From NCBI RefSeq assembly GCF_030269925.1, contig NC_085128.1, positions 5,768,501 through 5,832,500 of the forward strand: DNA of 64,000 bases, in the 5' to 3' direction. A program made the position numbers and the translations under genes. Origin of the DNA: Bombyx mori (Eukaryota; Arthropoda; Insecta; Lepidoptera; Bombycidae). Every line of letters begins with the position of its first letter. Positions within the stretch are counted from its first letter, which is position 1. Under the pieces are notes generated by a model. It was not told where the DNA came from and made no database searches. It was given only the letters and a program-made list of their open reading frames with translations. Below are positions 1 through 29,600 of this stretch, piece after piece.

Positions 1-110
1 TGTATGGTCTTATAAAATTCTTTAAGTAGTCTTTTTTTCTCCATAAACGGAAGTTAGAATATGTAATTTCACAGAAATGTTAAAGAACACAAACTCTTAC
101 CTCTTTTCAG

Positions 111-243
111 GGATCGCGCAAGGAATACTGCGCGAATACAGTGTCGAGTTTGTTTAGAAGATTTCCAAACAACAACAAATGTTTTGTCTGAGCCAATAGA
201 TGTATATAATGACTGGGTGGATGCTTGTGAAAGTGCGAATTAA
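111..243 (+). CDS. ELOF1: Transcription elongation factor 1 homolog (ELOF1), last exon
   Basis: A TTTTCAG acceptor at 104-110 opens an exon whose first G completes a Met codon; 43 codons and TAA (241-243) follow. The peptide starts DRARNT, has the second zinc-knuckle pair CRVC, and ends [19 protein letters not shown], the C-terminal half of the small zinc-ribbon factor ELOF1 (about 83 aa in animals). The family binds elongating RNA polymerase II and takes part in transcription-coupled repair; that role is family knowledge. The N-terminal half, with the first CxxC pair, lies to the left of the window. It is too short to appear as a long ORF. Identity is supported by nearly continuous match to the known family C-terminus. 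Confidence 0.93.
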
Positions 244-1190
244 ATAAGAATTTTTAGTTTAAGTTTTTCAATTATGAAATGAATATATTGATCTATATAT
301 ATGATTTTAGTATTAAATTTACCACTTATAGCTTAAAGCACCAGGTGTATCACCTCAATAATCTTAGTGTGTTAAAATTTTGCTGCACATAATAGAAAAA
401 AGTACATTCACAAAACAGTCAAATTCTATAATTAGCAAAAATATTTACCATACACATACAGAGATTGCTGGAGCAGTCATAAGCATACTACAACCTTTGA
501 TGACCACTCAACCTAGAGTAGGTTGTGAGCGTCTTATCTGACCATTTATAGTAATAAAAAAGTACTTTTAAAAGTTACATTATGTTGGTGCAAAAACAAA
601 TATTCAGCGTTCAATTGAAGATAAGCTTCTGGACAAAGCAGAAATCTATTAAATAGCTATGGCCTTTGGCTAAACTTATAAACTTTAAAAAAATTCAGTT
701 CAAATTTATAAGTAAGACCTTAAATTAAATGGCTTATATTAAGTAATATAAAAAGGTAAATTTAATCAGATAAGTAGATCAACTTCTAGAGATGACAAAA
801 TTTCCTTGCAAAATTATCTAGTCATTTATTTTAACTATTTTAAATTCTGTTAGTCATCTTAACAAAATAATTCAAAATAATAATTATTTACATAGCAACA
901 TGTACCTAAAGACAACATGAATATAAATATTGCATTGCTATACATATATTATTATGTAAGTATAAGAAATATGTTTATTTACTATTGTATATTCACTGAT
1001 TATCATAATTAAAGAGATTAACTTCAGTGGCGTGTTGGAATTGACATGCATTTTTTTAAGTTATTAATTATAATGTTTTGAAAGAGCAGACTTGCTGATG
1101 AGTCTATGTTACAGCATCAGATACTGGTGTCTGAGTTAAAGAGATTACCAGTTACCCCACGCAACAGCTTCATAACAGATATATGACATT
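244..1190 (+). other. ELOF1 3' UTR and AT-rich flank
   Basis: AT-rich sequence following the ELOF1 stop. The 3' UTR must begin here but its end is not clear; AATAAA-like strings occur, for example near 550. No ORF or recognisable repeat. Confidence 0.4.
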
Positions 1191-1445
1191 TTTTTATTTA
1201 TTTTTATTGCTTATATAGATGGACGAGCTCACAGCCCACCTGATGTTAAGTGGTTACTGGAGCCTATAGACATCTACAACGTAAACGCGCCACCCACCTT
1301 GAGATATAAGTTCTGAGGTCTCAGTATAGTTAAAACGGCTGCCCCACCCTTCGAACCGAAACGTATTACGGCTTCACGGCAGAAATAGGCGGAGTGGTGG
1401 TACCTACCCGTGCGGACTCCCAAGAGGTCCTACCACCAGTGATAA
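1191..1445 (-). repeat. Bm1-like SINE, 5'-truncated
   Basis: On the minus strand this is the 3' half of the SINE family seen full length at 15388-15838: the T-rich start on the plus strand is its A-tail, followed by the GAGCTCACAGCCCACCTG and CCACCCACCTTGAGATATAA blocks and ending at CCTACCACCAGT. The tRNA-like head is missing. Confidence 0.8.
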
Positions 1446-1731
1446 AAAATAGTAGATAGTAAATATACCATAGGACTCTAAGAATCATTGTCGCCTAAAG
1501 AATAAGAGGCCTGATGTACTTGAATAGAGTAATGCGGTTTTATGAAGATTTCAAATCTAAAAAGCAGATACAATTTTTTTCTAATGAAGTACATTCTTTA
1601 ACTTTACATACTTCTACAATGAAGAAACAACATCGTGCAATATGAATCTAACCATAAAAAAATACTACACAATGGAGACAGCTCAAGTCTAATGTTGAGT
1701 TATGTCTATGGTCATCAGTAAGCATTTAAAA

Positions 1732-1782
1732 CTTGGTGGGCCGTCAGCTCGATCACGTGTCTGTGCAATAAAGAAAAAAAAC
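1732..1782 (+). repeat. Bm1-like SINE 3' tail fragment
   Basis: Short decayed match to the SINE 3' end (GGTGGGCCGT, then GTGCAATAAAGAAAAAAA). Only about 50 bases remain. Confidence 0.4.
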
Positions 1783-1830
1783 AGACAGGAAGTTGACGCT
1801 GTCTCCCTATCGAACAAATATATGTTTTAC

Positions 1831-1985
1831 TAGCAACCCGCCCTCGCTTCGCTTCGGAAACATTAAATTTTATTATTGATAGCTGAGTCCCGCGATGTTA
1901 CCCGCGGTTATTATCGTACCGCGAGTGAAGTCGCAGGGCGAAGCTAGTCTAAAAAAGTAGCCCAAGTTACTCCTTATCAGCTACC
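1831..1985. repeat. Dispersed lepidopteran repeat (tail of 'cgaagc...ctagt' type)
   Basis: GC-richer islet with CCCGCCCTCGCTTCGCTTCG and GTCGCAGGGCGAAGCTAGTC followed by AAAAAGTAGCCCAAGTTAC. This wording recurs widely in Lepidoptera at the tails of Helitron- or RTE-like elements. The family cannot be fixed from this fragment. Confidence 0.4.
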
Positions 1986-2039
1986 TAAGCTTAAAACAAT
2001 TTTTTTATATTACAAATATCGAGATATTATGTACTCTCG

Positions 2040-2400
2040 ATGGTTACAAAGGAGAAATCTGTTTGGCCTTACGGATCCATCAGATCCAATAAATCTTCTG
2101 TTTAAGCACCTTCAGCTCTAAAACTAAGAGCCGGCTTAGGGACCCCGGTAACCATACTCGTCAAACTCGGCAAGGACTGAGCAACCTAACCCATAGATCA
2201 GCCCTCTGAGTTTCTCGCCGTATCTTCTACGAGGGTCGCGGTTCTGATCCGGTTGTTAGCTTAGATGTTAGGTCTCCTTTGGAAGCGCTCAGGCAGCTGT
2301 TAACAAATCCCACCCCTCCAGGCTGAGAGCCTTTGCTCGCCCACCTGTTCTAATGAAACTGGAGAGGCCTCCAGTAATCCCTCATTCATAAAACAAAAGA
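2040..2400 (+). repeat. Poly(A)-tailed retroposon, family 3
   Basis: Same family as 12232-12505, 31694-32070 and 40428-40596 (those are minus). Blocks in order: a GATCCATCAGATCCAATAA-type start, TTTCTCGCCG..TCTTC, CGGTTCTGATCCGGTTGTTA, GCTCGCCCACCTGTTC, GGAGAGGCCTCCAGTAA, then an A-rich tail. It is probably a SINE or the 3' end of a non-LTR element. No coding sequence is seen. Confidence 0.65.
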
Positions 2401-3822
2401 AAAGAAAGGGATCTATTATTATAAATTACTTAAATACTGTTGAAAGTAAAAAAAAATGGATTTAGGTTAATCTAAGAAATAAAACGAACTAATTCAATAA
2501 TTATATTTTTAACAGATTTATTATATAAGGATTCAGCCACTGTTTTCATACAAAGAACAATACAAATAACAGATGCATTATATAATAATAATAATATATG
2601 AGTCGTTGTAATAACATAAATAATTACTGTTACTGTCTCAGATAATCTATATTGAGATGATGTTTAAAATATTATAGTTATTTCAACATGTTAGATTGAA
2701 TTATTTAACTCAATATAGTGACTATATTTTGTGTATACCTACTCGTGACCTTAAATTATTTTAAATCCTCCAGCACTATTTATTTCACTAACGCCGACTA
2801 AAAGGGATTTATTTAAGTAAATTTCACTGAATGATATTAACATAGTAGTGTAATAGTATGTAGTATATTACTACTAACAATAATAAAGTACTAGTAAATA
2901 CTACAGCATGATACTACTAATAGTGGTACAATACGGCTAGGTACTGTACTAGTAGTGCTATCACTAGTATTTTGTAGTGGAATGTACATTTACATTCAGT
3001 AACAACACGAAATAGTAATATGCCCTTTAATGGCAATAAAAATACAATAACAGAAAATATATAAATATTCCTACATGTTCATTTATTTCTATTTGTCATA
3101 TGTGTAATATAGATATTAAAGTTTTCTTCAATCGTCAATACATCCTTCTAATAAATAGGTGCACAATATAATTGACTGCTAAGCTTGCACATGCCACCAT
3201 CTAACAAATTGTACTAACATTTAAAAATGCAAAAGCCTTGCATTCTAATTTTTTAACAACGATAATCTGAAGTAGCCTATTATAATACTATTTCATTGAC
3301 AACATTCACTTATAAACTATACAGATTGATTCAACTTTCTATAAACACAAAACAACTTGAAGTCGTATCACGTTTTATTACTGAATCAAAATTATATATG
3401 TATAATAAATTGATCTATTCAAAAGGAAATTATTAATACATCATTTTATACCAAGCCTTAACATACAACCCAGGGATTTCTGTAACCATGTCATTTCACG
3501 CAACAGGGTTTAAGTAACTATTCAGTGTTCGCTAGTAGAGTAAATAATATTTACAAAAGGTATAAATTAACTACAAAAGAGGGCAATGACATGGTTACCG
3601 GAGTCGCATACCACCGAGCCCTTTACGGGCAACCCATCACCGTTTCATATTAGAACAGCTCAAACATAACATATTCTGCATATTAATCAAATAACACTAC
3701 ATAATTTCACTTTACAAGGTTAGAATTAAATACATCCAATAACACCGTAACATGGAACAACAGTTAAACACAGAGAAGCATTATTACATATTGGCGATAC
3801 AAATATAATGGATATATGAGAG
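2401..3822. other. AT-rich sequence, likely 3' UTR of the 3823-4569 ORF in part
   Basis: No ORF or known repeat. 2840-2990 is enriched in TAGTA/TACTA words. A short inverted match (TAACCATGTCATT near 3482-3496 against AATGACATGGTTA near 3585-3597) flanks about 90 bases. The part nearest 3823 may be transcribed as the 3' UTR of the minus-strand gene. Confidence 0.35.
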
Positions 3823-4569
3823 TTAAAACTTCCCCATATCTACAAAAGAGTCGTACTGCAAATCGGAACTGTCGCACACCGTGTGGTCGTCATCGGACAA
3901 GATGAAGTTGAGAGGAGTCAGAGGATGCGTTCGACTGTCCAAGTCACACGTTTCCGTGTCTGAGCTGTCACTGTTACTGTCAATGTATTCCAATAATCTC
4001 GGAGTCTCTGGTTTCAAGCTTGAGTCCGAATCGTAAGAGCGAGTCGCGGCCGGAAGTTCCTCTAAATTGATAACGTCAAAGGAGTTTGAAAGCAATGCGT
4101 CTTCGTAAGACATCGCAACGATGTCTATATGGGATGAACTAGCTTCCTCTGTGTATCGACCGGAGTCTGCCATTTCAGAGAAACTTGGCGACATCGCCAA
4201 ATTATCCGTCCGCGACGTTACGTTCTCTGTTCGAACTAGAAGGGTCGCGTGTGCCGGAGCCGTCGGCTGTGGAATAACGATTTCAGGTATTTCGTGTTTG
4301 TTCAGCGACGATGATGAGTCGTCCTCCGACAAGTCGCCGTCAGCGTTGAGCGTCACAGAGTCGCAATCTTTCTCGGGCGGTAGAGGCTCGATACCGTCCG
4401 CGCATTTAGTGGAATCATCGCTACTGTCCGAGACGACGAGTTCCACGCTGCGGTCCAGGAGCCCGGTGTCGGTGCAAGTCGACATTTCGTCTTCAAATAC
4501 AATCTCGACGCTTCGAATTCGCATCAGCGGCATTTTGGCGGGCGATATCTCGGTCCTTTTGGCGGCCAT
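3823..4569 (-). CDS. Unknown acidic Ser/Asp-rich protein, intronless, behind NSF
   Basis: A 248-codon ORF starts at ATG 4569-4567 in good context (GAA-ATG-G) and ends at TAA 3825-3823. The product is strongly acidic and Ser/Thr/Asp-rich, with clusters such as SDSSDDS, SEDDSSSS, SNSDSSDTE and LSDDDHTVCDSSD, and ends YDSFVDMGKF. No signal peptide, membrane segment or known domain is visible; it looks intrinsically disordered. The frame stays open upstream to a TAG at 4761-4759 and is the same frame as NSF, whose TAA is at 4779-4777. It has much higher GC than surrounding introns, as coding DNA here does. It may be a separate short gene, the last exon of a gene with 5' exons elsewhere (a CTTCAG acceptor lies at 4653-4658), or the second cistron of the NSF transcript. 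Function unknown; I do not recognise it. Confidence 0.6.
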   Translation of the reverse strand: MAAKRTEISPAKMPLMRIRSVEIVFEDEMSTCTDTGLLDRSVELVVSDSSDDSTKCADGIEPLPPEKDCDSVTLNADGDLSEDDSSSSLNKHEIPEIVIPQPTAPAHATLLVRTENVTSRTDNLAMSPSFSEMADSGRYTEEASSSHIDIVAMSYEDALLSNSFDVINLEELPAATRSYDSDSSLKPETPRLLEYIDSNSDSSDTETCDLDSRTHPLTPLNFILSDDDHTVCDSSDLQYDSFVDMGKF

Positions 4570-4776
4570 TTCTTTTTTGTGATAGCCGATGTCTAAGGGA
4601 GAGTCGGTGCATTCGCTGACGTCATCGTAGTCTATTTCATAGCTGCGGAGGTCTGAAGTGCAAGGTGCGCACTCGGTTAGTTTGGCGCCGTGAGTTCTGG
4701 ACGTACAAAGGGTCGCGGTGTGGTCGGTCGTGGGCGACGTGGTATGCGCGTGTAATCCCTAAGGTTGCGACGATTC

Positions 4777-22348
<17,572 letters not shown>

Positions 22349-22890
22349 TTTTGCAACTTTCTTCTTTGATTAAAAACACTGCTCTAAATTTTGACAAATG
22401 ATTCACGAAAAGTAGACTGATTTGACATCACAGTACATAAACTTACCGTCACTCTCGCAACAAATGACCGCACTGCATTGAATTAACTTCACTATCCATT
22501 GGACAAAGCGATCAATAAACAGTCAGTATTAGAGACGGCAATATGAGTCCTATTAATCCAAGAGTCGATTTTGTACAATCGATCGTCAATCGATATATAA
22601 ATCACAGAATTGATGTCAAACAGTCGAAAATTGAATATATTTTTCCCTATTTCGGATTCAATTCGACTCATTCAGGACTCAATTCGTGTTAAATCATTAG
22701 AATTTCATTTTTAACCAATAGAAACCGAATGATGACACAATGTATGCTGGTTCTCTTTTTTAATTGTGTTAACATTTAATTGTGTCATTTGTGTGATTCA
22801 TTGATTTTTGTGTAAGCTGAACAATGCACAATATGTTTTCCCGGTAAATATAATCTACAATATTAAACAGTTATGAAATTTTATCAGAGA
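22349..22890. other. NSF 5' flank / promoter region
   Basis: About 540 bases upstream of the NSF start codon. No TATA box is clear. Repeated GATTCAATTCGACTC-like words occur at 22560-22700. No ORF. Confidence 0.35.
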
Positions 22891-23715
22891 CTAGCTTTTG
22901 CCCGCGACTTCGTAAGTGCGGAATAGTTACTATGGCATAACGCTTAATTTTACCCGCCTCTTCATTTAACGTTGAAAATGAGAAATATTTTTGGACAATA
23001 GAATGTTAAAGAGCTATTTAATGTACCAAAATCACGCTTTTTAACCGACTTCAAAAGAGCAAGTTATCGATTCGACTATAATTTTTTATCTATGTACGTT
23101 CACCGATTTCTCGAGAATGCTTCAACCGACTCTGATAATTCTTTTTTCTTTATTTTTGTTCGAAAGGATAGAGTTCCCGAATGCGCCTGTTTACATCAAT
23201 ATCTGATGATGGGATCTTGGAGAAATCCAGAAAACTCTATAATTGTCAAAGTGTATCTTGAAGTGATTTGGGTGTTTCAATGTTGTAATGAATAACGTAT
23301 TTATTTGGATAGGGATTAATATCATCTTTATAAAAACACCTTCACAAATAATACTTTATTTTAGAACAAATTCGGTTAGCATAAAAAACGTTATAGTGAG
23401 CCATCCTTAACATATGGACATATGCTGTCGCGGACTTTTTTTAAATCTTTTAAAGGGGACAATTCTCTTATACTTTAGCAAAACTTTAACCGTTTCCGTA
23501 GCGCACGCAGTGGAAGCTCTCAAAACGAAAAAAAGACCCCATTTTGAAACATCTGTGCTCCGCTTGTATTGGTCTTAGCGTAATATTATATAACCTTCCT
23601 CGATAAATGGGCTATCTAACACTTAAAGAATTTTTCAAATCGGACCAGTAGTTCCTGAGATTAGCGCGTTCAAACAAACAAACTCTTCGGCTTTATAATA
23701 TTAAAAATATGTTAT
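22891..23715. repeat. Dispersed lepidopteran repeat, non-coding
   Basis: CTAGCTTTTGCCCGCGACTT start, and near the right end TTTTTCAAATCGGACCAGTA, GTTCCTGAGATTAGCGCGTT and CAAACAAACAAACTC, wording typical of common lepidopteran Helitron/RTE-like repeats. Family not assigned. Confidence 0.45.
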
Positions 23716-24014
23716 TATACAATGATAATATTAAAAGTATAGATAAAAAGGTTTGGATATTTAAAGAAAACCAGTCTTGAGGAATGTTCAAGGTTGACTT
23801 GACAGTTCATTTACTCCGCTCCGGTGACGAAAATTTTCGAAGCATGTTTGAATGGAGTTTATTTTTACGAGTTATACCAAAACGCACATTGGAGATTGAG
23901 TCGAGTCGAGTTAAGTCGAGTTAGTGTAGAGTAGAATAAAGTCTCTTTAGTCTAGAAATCGAAAAACTTAATCTTTGAAATTCGAATTTGCAAAGAAATT
24001 CTAAAAGTAATTTA

Positions 24015-24325
24015 TATATATGAAAATAAATTGTTGTTCGTTAGTCTCGCTAAAACTCGAGAACGGCTGGACTGATTTGGTTAATTTTTGTCTTGAATTT
24101 GTGGAAGTTCAGAAAAGGTTTAAAAGGTAGATTATACATATCATTATACATAGGATACATGAAAATGCTCGGAATTAAATAAAAATAACACTTATAATTT
24201 CCCTTTGATGTGTCCCCCGCCCGACGGGTTCCTTTTGTTTGTTTTAAGTATTATTTGATACAAAAGTTTAAGTTTTTTATTTATCGATTGAGGCACTACG
24301 AAGTCTGCTGGGTCTGCTAGTGTAT
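24015..24325. repeat. Helitron-like repeat (candidate)
   Basis: ATTGTTGTTCGTTAGTCTCG, GAACGGCTGGACTGATTTGG, a CCCGCCCGACGGG hairpin and a GGGTCTGCTAGT end. CTAG-T after a short hairpin fits a Helitron 3' end; the 5' TC end is not certain. Confidence 0.4.
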
Positions 24326-24439
24326 ATTATAATTTTGAAAAGCCAAGTATGTTTTGCTTTTACAATATAATAATTCCTAATGATATAATATTTGCAATAA
24401 CTAATGAAAAAATGGGCACTTCAGTAATTTGAGCCCTGA

Positions 24440-24526
24440 CCTTCTTTTTTCCATTAATTTCTTAGATCGCTGGATGTGCCCACTGCCCATCTAGTGTTAA
24501 GTGGTTACTGGAGCTAATAGACATAG
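24440..24526 (-). repeat. Bm1-like SINE 3' fragment
   Basis: AGTGTTAAGTGGTTACTGGA flanked by decayed SINE sequence. Confidence 0.6.
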
Positions 24527-24592
24527 TCCAAATTATACTTTCCAAGCCTCACAATATGGGTCCTTTCAATATATTTATTTAAAGGCACCCTA

Positions 24593-25254
24593 CAGTCCGC
24601 TCGTGAGCTCCAAGGATTCGGGGGCTGAGGAAGCGGGCGGGCATGCACCGCGCCCGACCATCGCTTCATACGCAGCACTCTCCCAGTACTAGTGTCGACC
24701 TTAACGTGAGAGTACGCTTATCGACTCGTCTTTAATTTTGCGATAACAGTGTTAATTACGTGTGATTTCTAATATAAATAGTCTTACACTTATAAGTATT
24801 TTTGTTTGCACAAATAGCTATTTCATTTGATGAAAAAGGAATGGCAAGCACTAGCATATTAAACATGTCTTAGCATTAGAGGAATATTACTGGCAAAAGG
24901 ATGGCTTAATGGAGGATGTTGTCGAATCATTTATTATTGAAGTACGTGAGGAGAGTGACATCAAGAGGAGAGTACATCAAATTCTTCAACTACTGATTAA
25001 TCTGATTGCGAGAGTAATTAACAAGATTTCACGTTCATTTTGTTCAATAAGTATCAGTACATTAAATTAAATTCATACGTGATCAATTGTTTTTTTTTTA
25101 TTTCAAGTACATAATACCCTCATATTTTATAATTTACACTCGCACGGAGGCTTAAGATGTGTTAGTATCGATAGCGCAATATCGACTAATTACAACACTA
25201 GCTCATTACGTCAACATTCCTTTAAAAAAATCCTCGGAGCTCGCGCGCGGACTG
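24593..25254. mobile_element. TIR element, about 662 bp, TA-flanked
   Basis: Left end CAGTCCGCTCGTGAGCTCC; the right end, read in reverse, is CAGTCCGCGCGCGAGCTCC. TA lies immediately outside both. The inside holds a short stretch of decayed codons (EVREESDIKRRV) but no transposase I recognise. A non-autonomous or deleted cut-and-paste element. Confidence 0.7.
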
Positions 25255-25317
25255 TAGATAGTGTAAATTATTTACTGTTGAAAAAATCATAATGGGGTCG
25301 TTTTATTCACTTTTTTG

Positions 25318-25373
25318 TTTTTTCACTTGTAATCGCAGAGATAATTTAATCTCTGCGGTAACAAGTGAAAAAA
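25318..25373. repeat. Short perfect-stem hairpin
   Basis: TTTTTTCACTTGTAATCGCA and TGCGGTAACAAGTGAAAAAA pair with about two mismatches, continuing through GAGAT/ATCTC. Confidence 0.75.
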
Positions 25374-25779
25374 CCACTTTAACTACTCTCCACCTTTAAC
25401 AATAATACTAACTCGGGGGAGTTCTTCACTGGCGTGGCTATCGTAGAGTGTACACTAATACGTGGCTTTTGTCACCTTACATCGTTTACAATTTAATAGG
25501 TCCTTACCTTATAACTTATCTTTTGCAAACACTGCTCATTTAAATCATCAAACACTGCCCATTTGAATTGTCGAACACTGCCCAATTGTGTGGCAATCAA
25601 TTTTAAATACAAATGAATTTAATTAAAAAAATATGGAAGTCTATTTTCAAAATCAGTCATTTGTCTATTTAATAGTGTTTTGCTTTCATTATATTTTGGT
25701 ATGTTTTTAATCAATATGGACGCGACTAAAAATACATAAAACTACGGAACACTAGTTCCGTCGCGGTAGCAATGTCGCA

Positions 25780-26185
25780 CAAACTGATCCCAACATTAAT
25801 GATGCAAACAAATTCATGGTCACTATATGGTGGTGTATTACTGGTATAATTCAACATAGCTTCTTACCAAATGGCACCGGAATTACTGCGGATGTGAACT
25901 GGACACAAAGATGAAGAAACTCGGGAATCTCTTGCCAGCCTTAGTTAACTGCACGACCGCGTTGCTCCTACACGACAACGCTCGACTTCATACAGCACAA
26001 CAAATAGTGTCTAAGCTACAAGAACTGGAGTTAGAAGTTGTGCATCATCCATCATACTCACCAGACCTTGCGCCTACAGACATCTATTTTTACCAAGGTT
26101 TGGAAAAAATATCAATTCCCGAGATGACAATGAGATGAGTACAAAATGCCTTTGAATAGTTTATTCACTCCCGTATATTGACATG
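25780..26185 (+). pseudogene. Mariner transposase fossil
   Basis: Degenerate codons for IWWCITGIIQHSFLPNGTGI, then after a frame change LLLHDNARLHTAQQIVSKLQ and HHPSYSPDLAPTDIYF, the second and third catalytic segments of a mariner (DDD) transposase; then VQNAFE and stop. The N-terminal DNA-binding half is missing, and there is at least one frameshift plus an early stop. In addition to being broken it carries no visible terminal repeats. Confidence 0.85.
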
Positions 26186-26676
26186 GGTGAATTTGTTTGA
26201 TAAAAATAAAAACAAAATAATAAAAATATAAATTATAATTTTCTATATGTTAAACAGCAATTTTGTAGGTATAAACCAAATATTTTGTAAAAATATAACC
26301 ATAACATTATTACCGTACACATACAAGATCGTCAATGCGCTAGGAGTTCAATAGTGACCATAGACACGACACATAATATTTATGAAACACTGACAGCATA
26401 GAGTAAGATTATATATACTGACAGTTGTAAGCATAGATTATACACCTAGTATTTGAGTCTAGTAATAAAATATTAAAGCCAACAATTTACAAATGGCCGA
26501 TGTGTTTTAATCATATACAGCAATATATAAATCGCATAAAGAATTAAAATAGTGATAACATCTCTTTTAGATCGTTATTTTCTGGTAAAATGACATTAAA
26601 ATGTCGTTAAAGTAATAATAGTCTATTAGTTTAAGACACTAAGCTACATCAAGCAATAACCTCGTAAACGATAAAA
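26186..26676 (+). other. CHERP 5' flank / promoter and 5' UTR
   Basis: AT-rich region before the CHERP ATG. No TATA box stands out and no repeat is recognised. Confidence 0.35.
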
Positions 26677-29600
26677 ATGGAACTGCCACAGCCACCGCAA
26701 GGTACCGCACACACATAACAATATATTTGCATTCAAGTAAATCCAGTTATAAATAAACATTAATTACTATAAAATATATATTTTCAGATCAAGATCTCCG
26801 CAACATAATCGACAAATTAGCGCAATTCGTCGCAAGAAATGGACCGGAATTTGAGAAGATGACCAAGAACAAACAAAAAAATAACCCAAAATTTAGTTTC
26901 CTGTATGGCGGCGAGTACTTCAACTACTATCAATACAAAGTGACGACAGAACAAGCAAGTAAGCATAACAAAACTGATGACAGAAGCTATCCACCATAAT
27001 CAATGATAGCTGATACGTTTTGTTTTAACCAATCTAAGTGAACCTCCGCTGTTTATAGTTCTAAAGCAAACGGCCGGTGGGCAGGCGGCATCCGCTCCCG
27101 CCGGGGCCTATATGGCACAGAACAGGCAATATGTAATGCCCCAACAGGCCAGCGCGACGCCTGCTCAGCTGGGTCTAGCGGCCTCGATGGCGGCGGCACC
27201 TGTACTTCAGCAGTGGCTTGCAGTCAACTCTGCCCCGCCTCCCCTTCCTCAGCACCCACAAGAAATCGACAGCATCACAACACAGATCAATGTGCTGAAA
27301 GAACAGATTACTCAGTCAGAAAATAATCTAAATGCTCAACATGCTGTAAGTATGTACAGTAAATTAGTAAAAACATGCGTATGATCTTAATTGCTTGGTG
27401 GTGTGATGTAATGATAGTGTTTCTGTTTGATTAAGTAAGTTTACATCAAGCCAAACAAGTCTTCCCACCTGTAAAATAGAGGTCTAGAAGGAAAACATAT
27501 TTTGTTACTAAAGATTATTGTTTTTGATACCATTTTTTTTTGCATTGTAGTTTATAAATTGAATTTATTAAGACTACATTATTATGTATACTATTATTAT
27601 GACTACAGTACCTACTCATGCAAAAGTAGTTGGGCATAGATTAGATTTTTGTTTTTGCATTACCTACATTAAAAGCGGGGTATTAACATAATAAGCTATC
27701 ATAGCCTTATGGATAATACGCCCAAGTGCATTCATATTGAATGAGATGATTGTGCTGGGATCAAACCATTTTTCAAAAAATACCACATGTTCACACAGTA
27801 CCTCTATGGTCAAGGAATAACATTGTATTATAAACATAAAATTACCAGTAGTATTATTTTTATTAGTCATTATTAGCCATACTCTTTCTACTAATTTCTG
27901 CTGCAAGAGTTTCTGGTTTTAATGATGTGATAGCTATTACCTCATGTATCAAGGTGGCTGGTAGGATATATTATTATATTATGGTTACCATTTAATGCCA
28001 GTTCATTCACCTATTTAAGGCAATAAGAAATGTACACTGAAATAACTTGATATATTTTATTGAGACACTATTTGGATATTTTGTTTAAAGAAAACAAATA
28101 AGTTAATTATTTATATAGATCGTATATATGCAGTAACTATTGGAATTTAGAAATTCAAACTAAGTTTTGAGATTTGTACACATTGTTTATTTTCCAATAT
28201 TTCATATGAAACACCCCAATAAGTTCCTATGAATTAAATAATATGCATTCTAGGTTTTGATACAACAGCAGCAAGTGAAGATCAATGAGCTTGTCAGCAA
28301 GGCACAGATGGAGTCTTTACAGATAATGGCTGATGAGAACAACATCAATCTTAGTGAACTTGACAATATCCTACAGCCAATAATAGACAGTTGCACTAAG
28401 GACAGTATTTCTTCAGGTACTTTTTAAATTCAACTGAATAACTTATGACTCAACTGTATACTCTACATTCTTGAATATTGTATGTAATATTTAATCAATC
28501 CATATACAATTATATTATTTTCGTTTTTAAATCTTAGCTAATATTTTGCAATTTTTTTTTGTCTATTCAGACTGACCAAACATCATGTTCCCAAACTCAA
28601 GAAATACTCGAAATACTGCTAACTGCTACTGTGGGAACAAACAGTTTTATTTTTTGTATTTTTGAATCTGTATTTTATTTTTACATGTAACATTAGGAAA
28701 GGGTTGGATACTTCAACATGCTACATCCCATGATGCTGGCAAAGTCATATCTCAACACCTGCTTAGAAAAGTCACTCAAACTGGTGCTGCTTTTACTCAG
28801 AAACTACACATCATTTACCTTGTAAATGATGTACTCCATCATTGGTTAGTACCAAAAACAAATTTGATATTTAAAGTGTACATTTAGAATGGTTTGGGTA
28901 ATTATTGATTGGTTGTGCTTAATAAACGATTATGTTTAAATATTGTAAAGTGTATTTGTCATTATTTGTGGGATATTGAATAGGATATAAAATATATCTA
29001 GTAATAATTAAAACAAATACTAAATGATAATGTATTTTTTTTTGTACTATGCTATTAAGCAAAACATAAACATATTTTAATAAAGTATTGTGTCCCTTTT
29101 TTATTGTCAATTCGGTGTCTATGATACTATTATTCCTAATTACAGTGCACGCAAAAACGCAGAAGATCTCAAGAAAAATTTGGAAAATGTGGTGGTTCCA
29201 ATGTTTTGCAATGCCAGTATAGGTAACTTATTTATAATAATGCCCTCGAGATTTAGGTTTGTCTTTATTGTCGAATGCAAATTCTTATCTGCAGCTCAAA
29301 GCATCTTTAGAACTCCACCTGTGGTTCTCTCGTCAGTCAGGTAACTTGCTTAGTATCACGCTGACCCATATGACAACTTTTTCATTATTCTGCTGTTTCA
29401 GCGGTGACAGAGGAGCAGGAAGCTAAGTTAAACAAGTTACTTCGTCTTTGGGAGTCCAAGTCTAACTATTTCGAGACAGCAGTAATTGAAAAAATGAAGA
29501 GTCCCACCAGCTCCTACCAAGATTATCAGAACGCCTTAATCTCACAGCATGCGAATGCTATTTCGCATCTGACACAGCAAACTAAATCTACTTTTGAGAA

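Noticed and set aside
4121..4582. Plus-strand 153-codon ORF opposite the acidic ORF
   Set aside because: Ser/Arg-rich mirror of Ser/Asp codons on the other strand; no independent coding features.
29090..29344. 84-codon ORF overlapping CHERP exon 6
   Set aside because: It is the CHERP exon read into its introns; the true exon is 29146-29222.
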